A stretch of DNA of 64,000 nucleotides from a virus. Position numbers and translations under genes: made by a program. Below, in pieces: positions 63,585 through 64,000 of the stretch. Position 1 is the first letter of the stretch, and the number at the start of each line of letters is the position of its first letter. Under the pieces are notes generated by a model, which worked only from the letters and a program-made list of their open reading frames with translations, had not been told where the DNA came from and searched no databases. Where the stretch lies: positions 1-64,000 of the IMG/VR virus record IMGVR_UViG_3300021963_000084. One strand, written 5' to 3'.

Positions 63585-64000
63585 ATGGCAAGACCCGCTT
63601 CTAGGCAGCAATTAATAGACTATTGTTTGCGTAAACTAGGATTTCCTGTACTTGAAATTAACGTAGATGACGACCAAATTGAAGATGCAATTGATGATGC
63701 AATTCAATTTTTTCAAGAACGTCATTTTGACGGTAGCATTCGCACCATTTTAAAATTAAGAATTACACCAGAAATAGTATCATCTGCGAAAACCAATACT
63801 ACAGTATCAGGAACTACATACTTAGAACAAAATAATTACATCACAATTCCAGACCATATCCTTGGAATCACTCAAGTTTATGCTCAGGACAACAGTGTAT
63901 CTTCAGTATCAGGAAATATTTTTAGTATCAAATATCAGTTATTTTTAAATGATTTCTATAACTTCGGTTCAATGGAAATCCTTAATTACTATATGATTAA
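63585..64000 (+). CDS. 13: Neck protein gp13, partial (first 138 aa)
   Basis: It begins MARPASRQQLIDYCLRKLGF, followed by DDDQIEDAIDDAIQFFQERH, the typical start of cyanophage gp13, which connects the portal/neck to the tail. The frame is open at the window end, so about half of the expected length is missing. It has its own late promoter directly upstream. Confidence 0.85.
   Translation, partial: MARPASRQQLIDYCLRKLGFPVLEINVDDDQIEDAIDDAIQFFQERHFDGSIRTILKLRITPEIVSSAKTNTTVSGTTYLEQNNYITIPDHILGITQVYAQDNSVSSVSGNIFSIKYQLFLNDFYNFGSMEILNYYMI

Noticed and set aside
1-64000. Additional tRNA genes, insertion sequences, integrase or photosynthesis genes
   Set aside because: I looked for cloverleaf T-arm (TTCAAGT-type) contexts, transposase and psbA-like proteins, and found only the single tRNA-Leu. 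A covariance-model search would be decisive.

Overview
The window is a 64 kb stretch of a T4-like myovirus genome, most likely a cyanophage. Every supported gene is on the + strand. The phage assignment rests on the order gp25 - gp6 - giant baseplate protein - gp8 - DUF4815/gp10-like - fibres - gp13, on TATAAATA late promoters in the structural part, and on tail-spike (PAAR) and glutaredoxin genes. The cyanobacterial host is an inference. It rests on the family resemblance of the structural proteins, on a cluster of TTTTCCACA boxes (a DnaA box form reported for Synechococcus), and on short leaders without Shine-Dalgarno sequences. No photosynthesis gene, integrase, IS element or CRISPR array was found.

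Region 1 (1-10.6 kb) is an accessory region of about 40 very small genes, mostly of unknown function. Two runs (3-1035 and 1508-4479) are compact operons with ATGA or ATGACTAA stop/start overlaps. At 4480-4947 there is a non-coding segment with three DnaA-box-like sites, two tandem consensus sigma70 promoters and an AT-rich array of three hairpins, followed by a tRNA-Leu(UAA). A paralogous three-hairpin array lies at 6732-6869. From 1.0 to 10.1 kb, fifteen gene or operon starts carry the same promoter cassette: a dyad (KGACRGT-N6-RSTGKCA), a roughly 30-nt spacer that often folds into a hairpin, a -10 hexamer 49-53 nt from the dyad start, and the ATG 27-33 nt after the start of the -10. Base composition changes abruptly at about 7.98 kb to a GC-rich island and back at about 10.6 kb, but the cassette continues through it. 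The island includes an ArdA-like DNA-mimic antirestriction gene.

Region 2 (10.7-18.4 kb) is AT-rich. It holds glutaredoxin, three small overlapping genes, a virion protein, a PAAR spike-tip protein, a 1427-aa polyglycine/Ig-like protein, and a small operon behind a consensus sigma70 promoter.

Region 3 (18.4-64 kb) is the late structural cluster: gp25, gp6, a 2639-aa baseplate protein with a YHYH domain, gp8, a 2545-aa DUF4815 protein, a fibre, a GT4-type glycosyltransferase with its own consensus promoter, three smaller structural proteins, a 3021-aa repeat protein, a stand-alone Mtd-N-like peptide, a 3363-aa virion protein, and the start of gp13. Late promoters are repeatedly fused to terminators, once inside the terminator loop.

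The most unusual features are the fifteen-copy promoter cassette and the DnaA-box/hairpin-array segment. The small-gene region looks like an early host-takeover region in which each gene has its own similarly controlled promoter. The rest builds the baseplate, spike and an unusually large set of fibres. Base composition comments were made by eye on sample lines. No database search was run.
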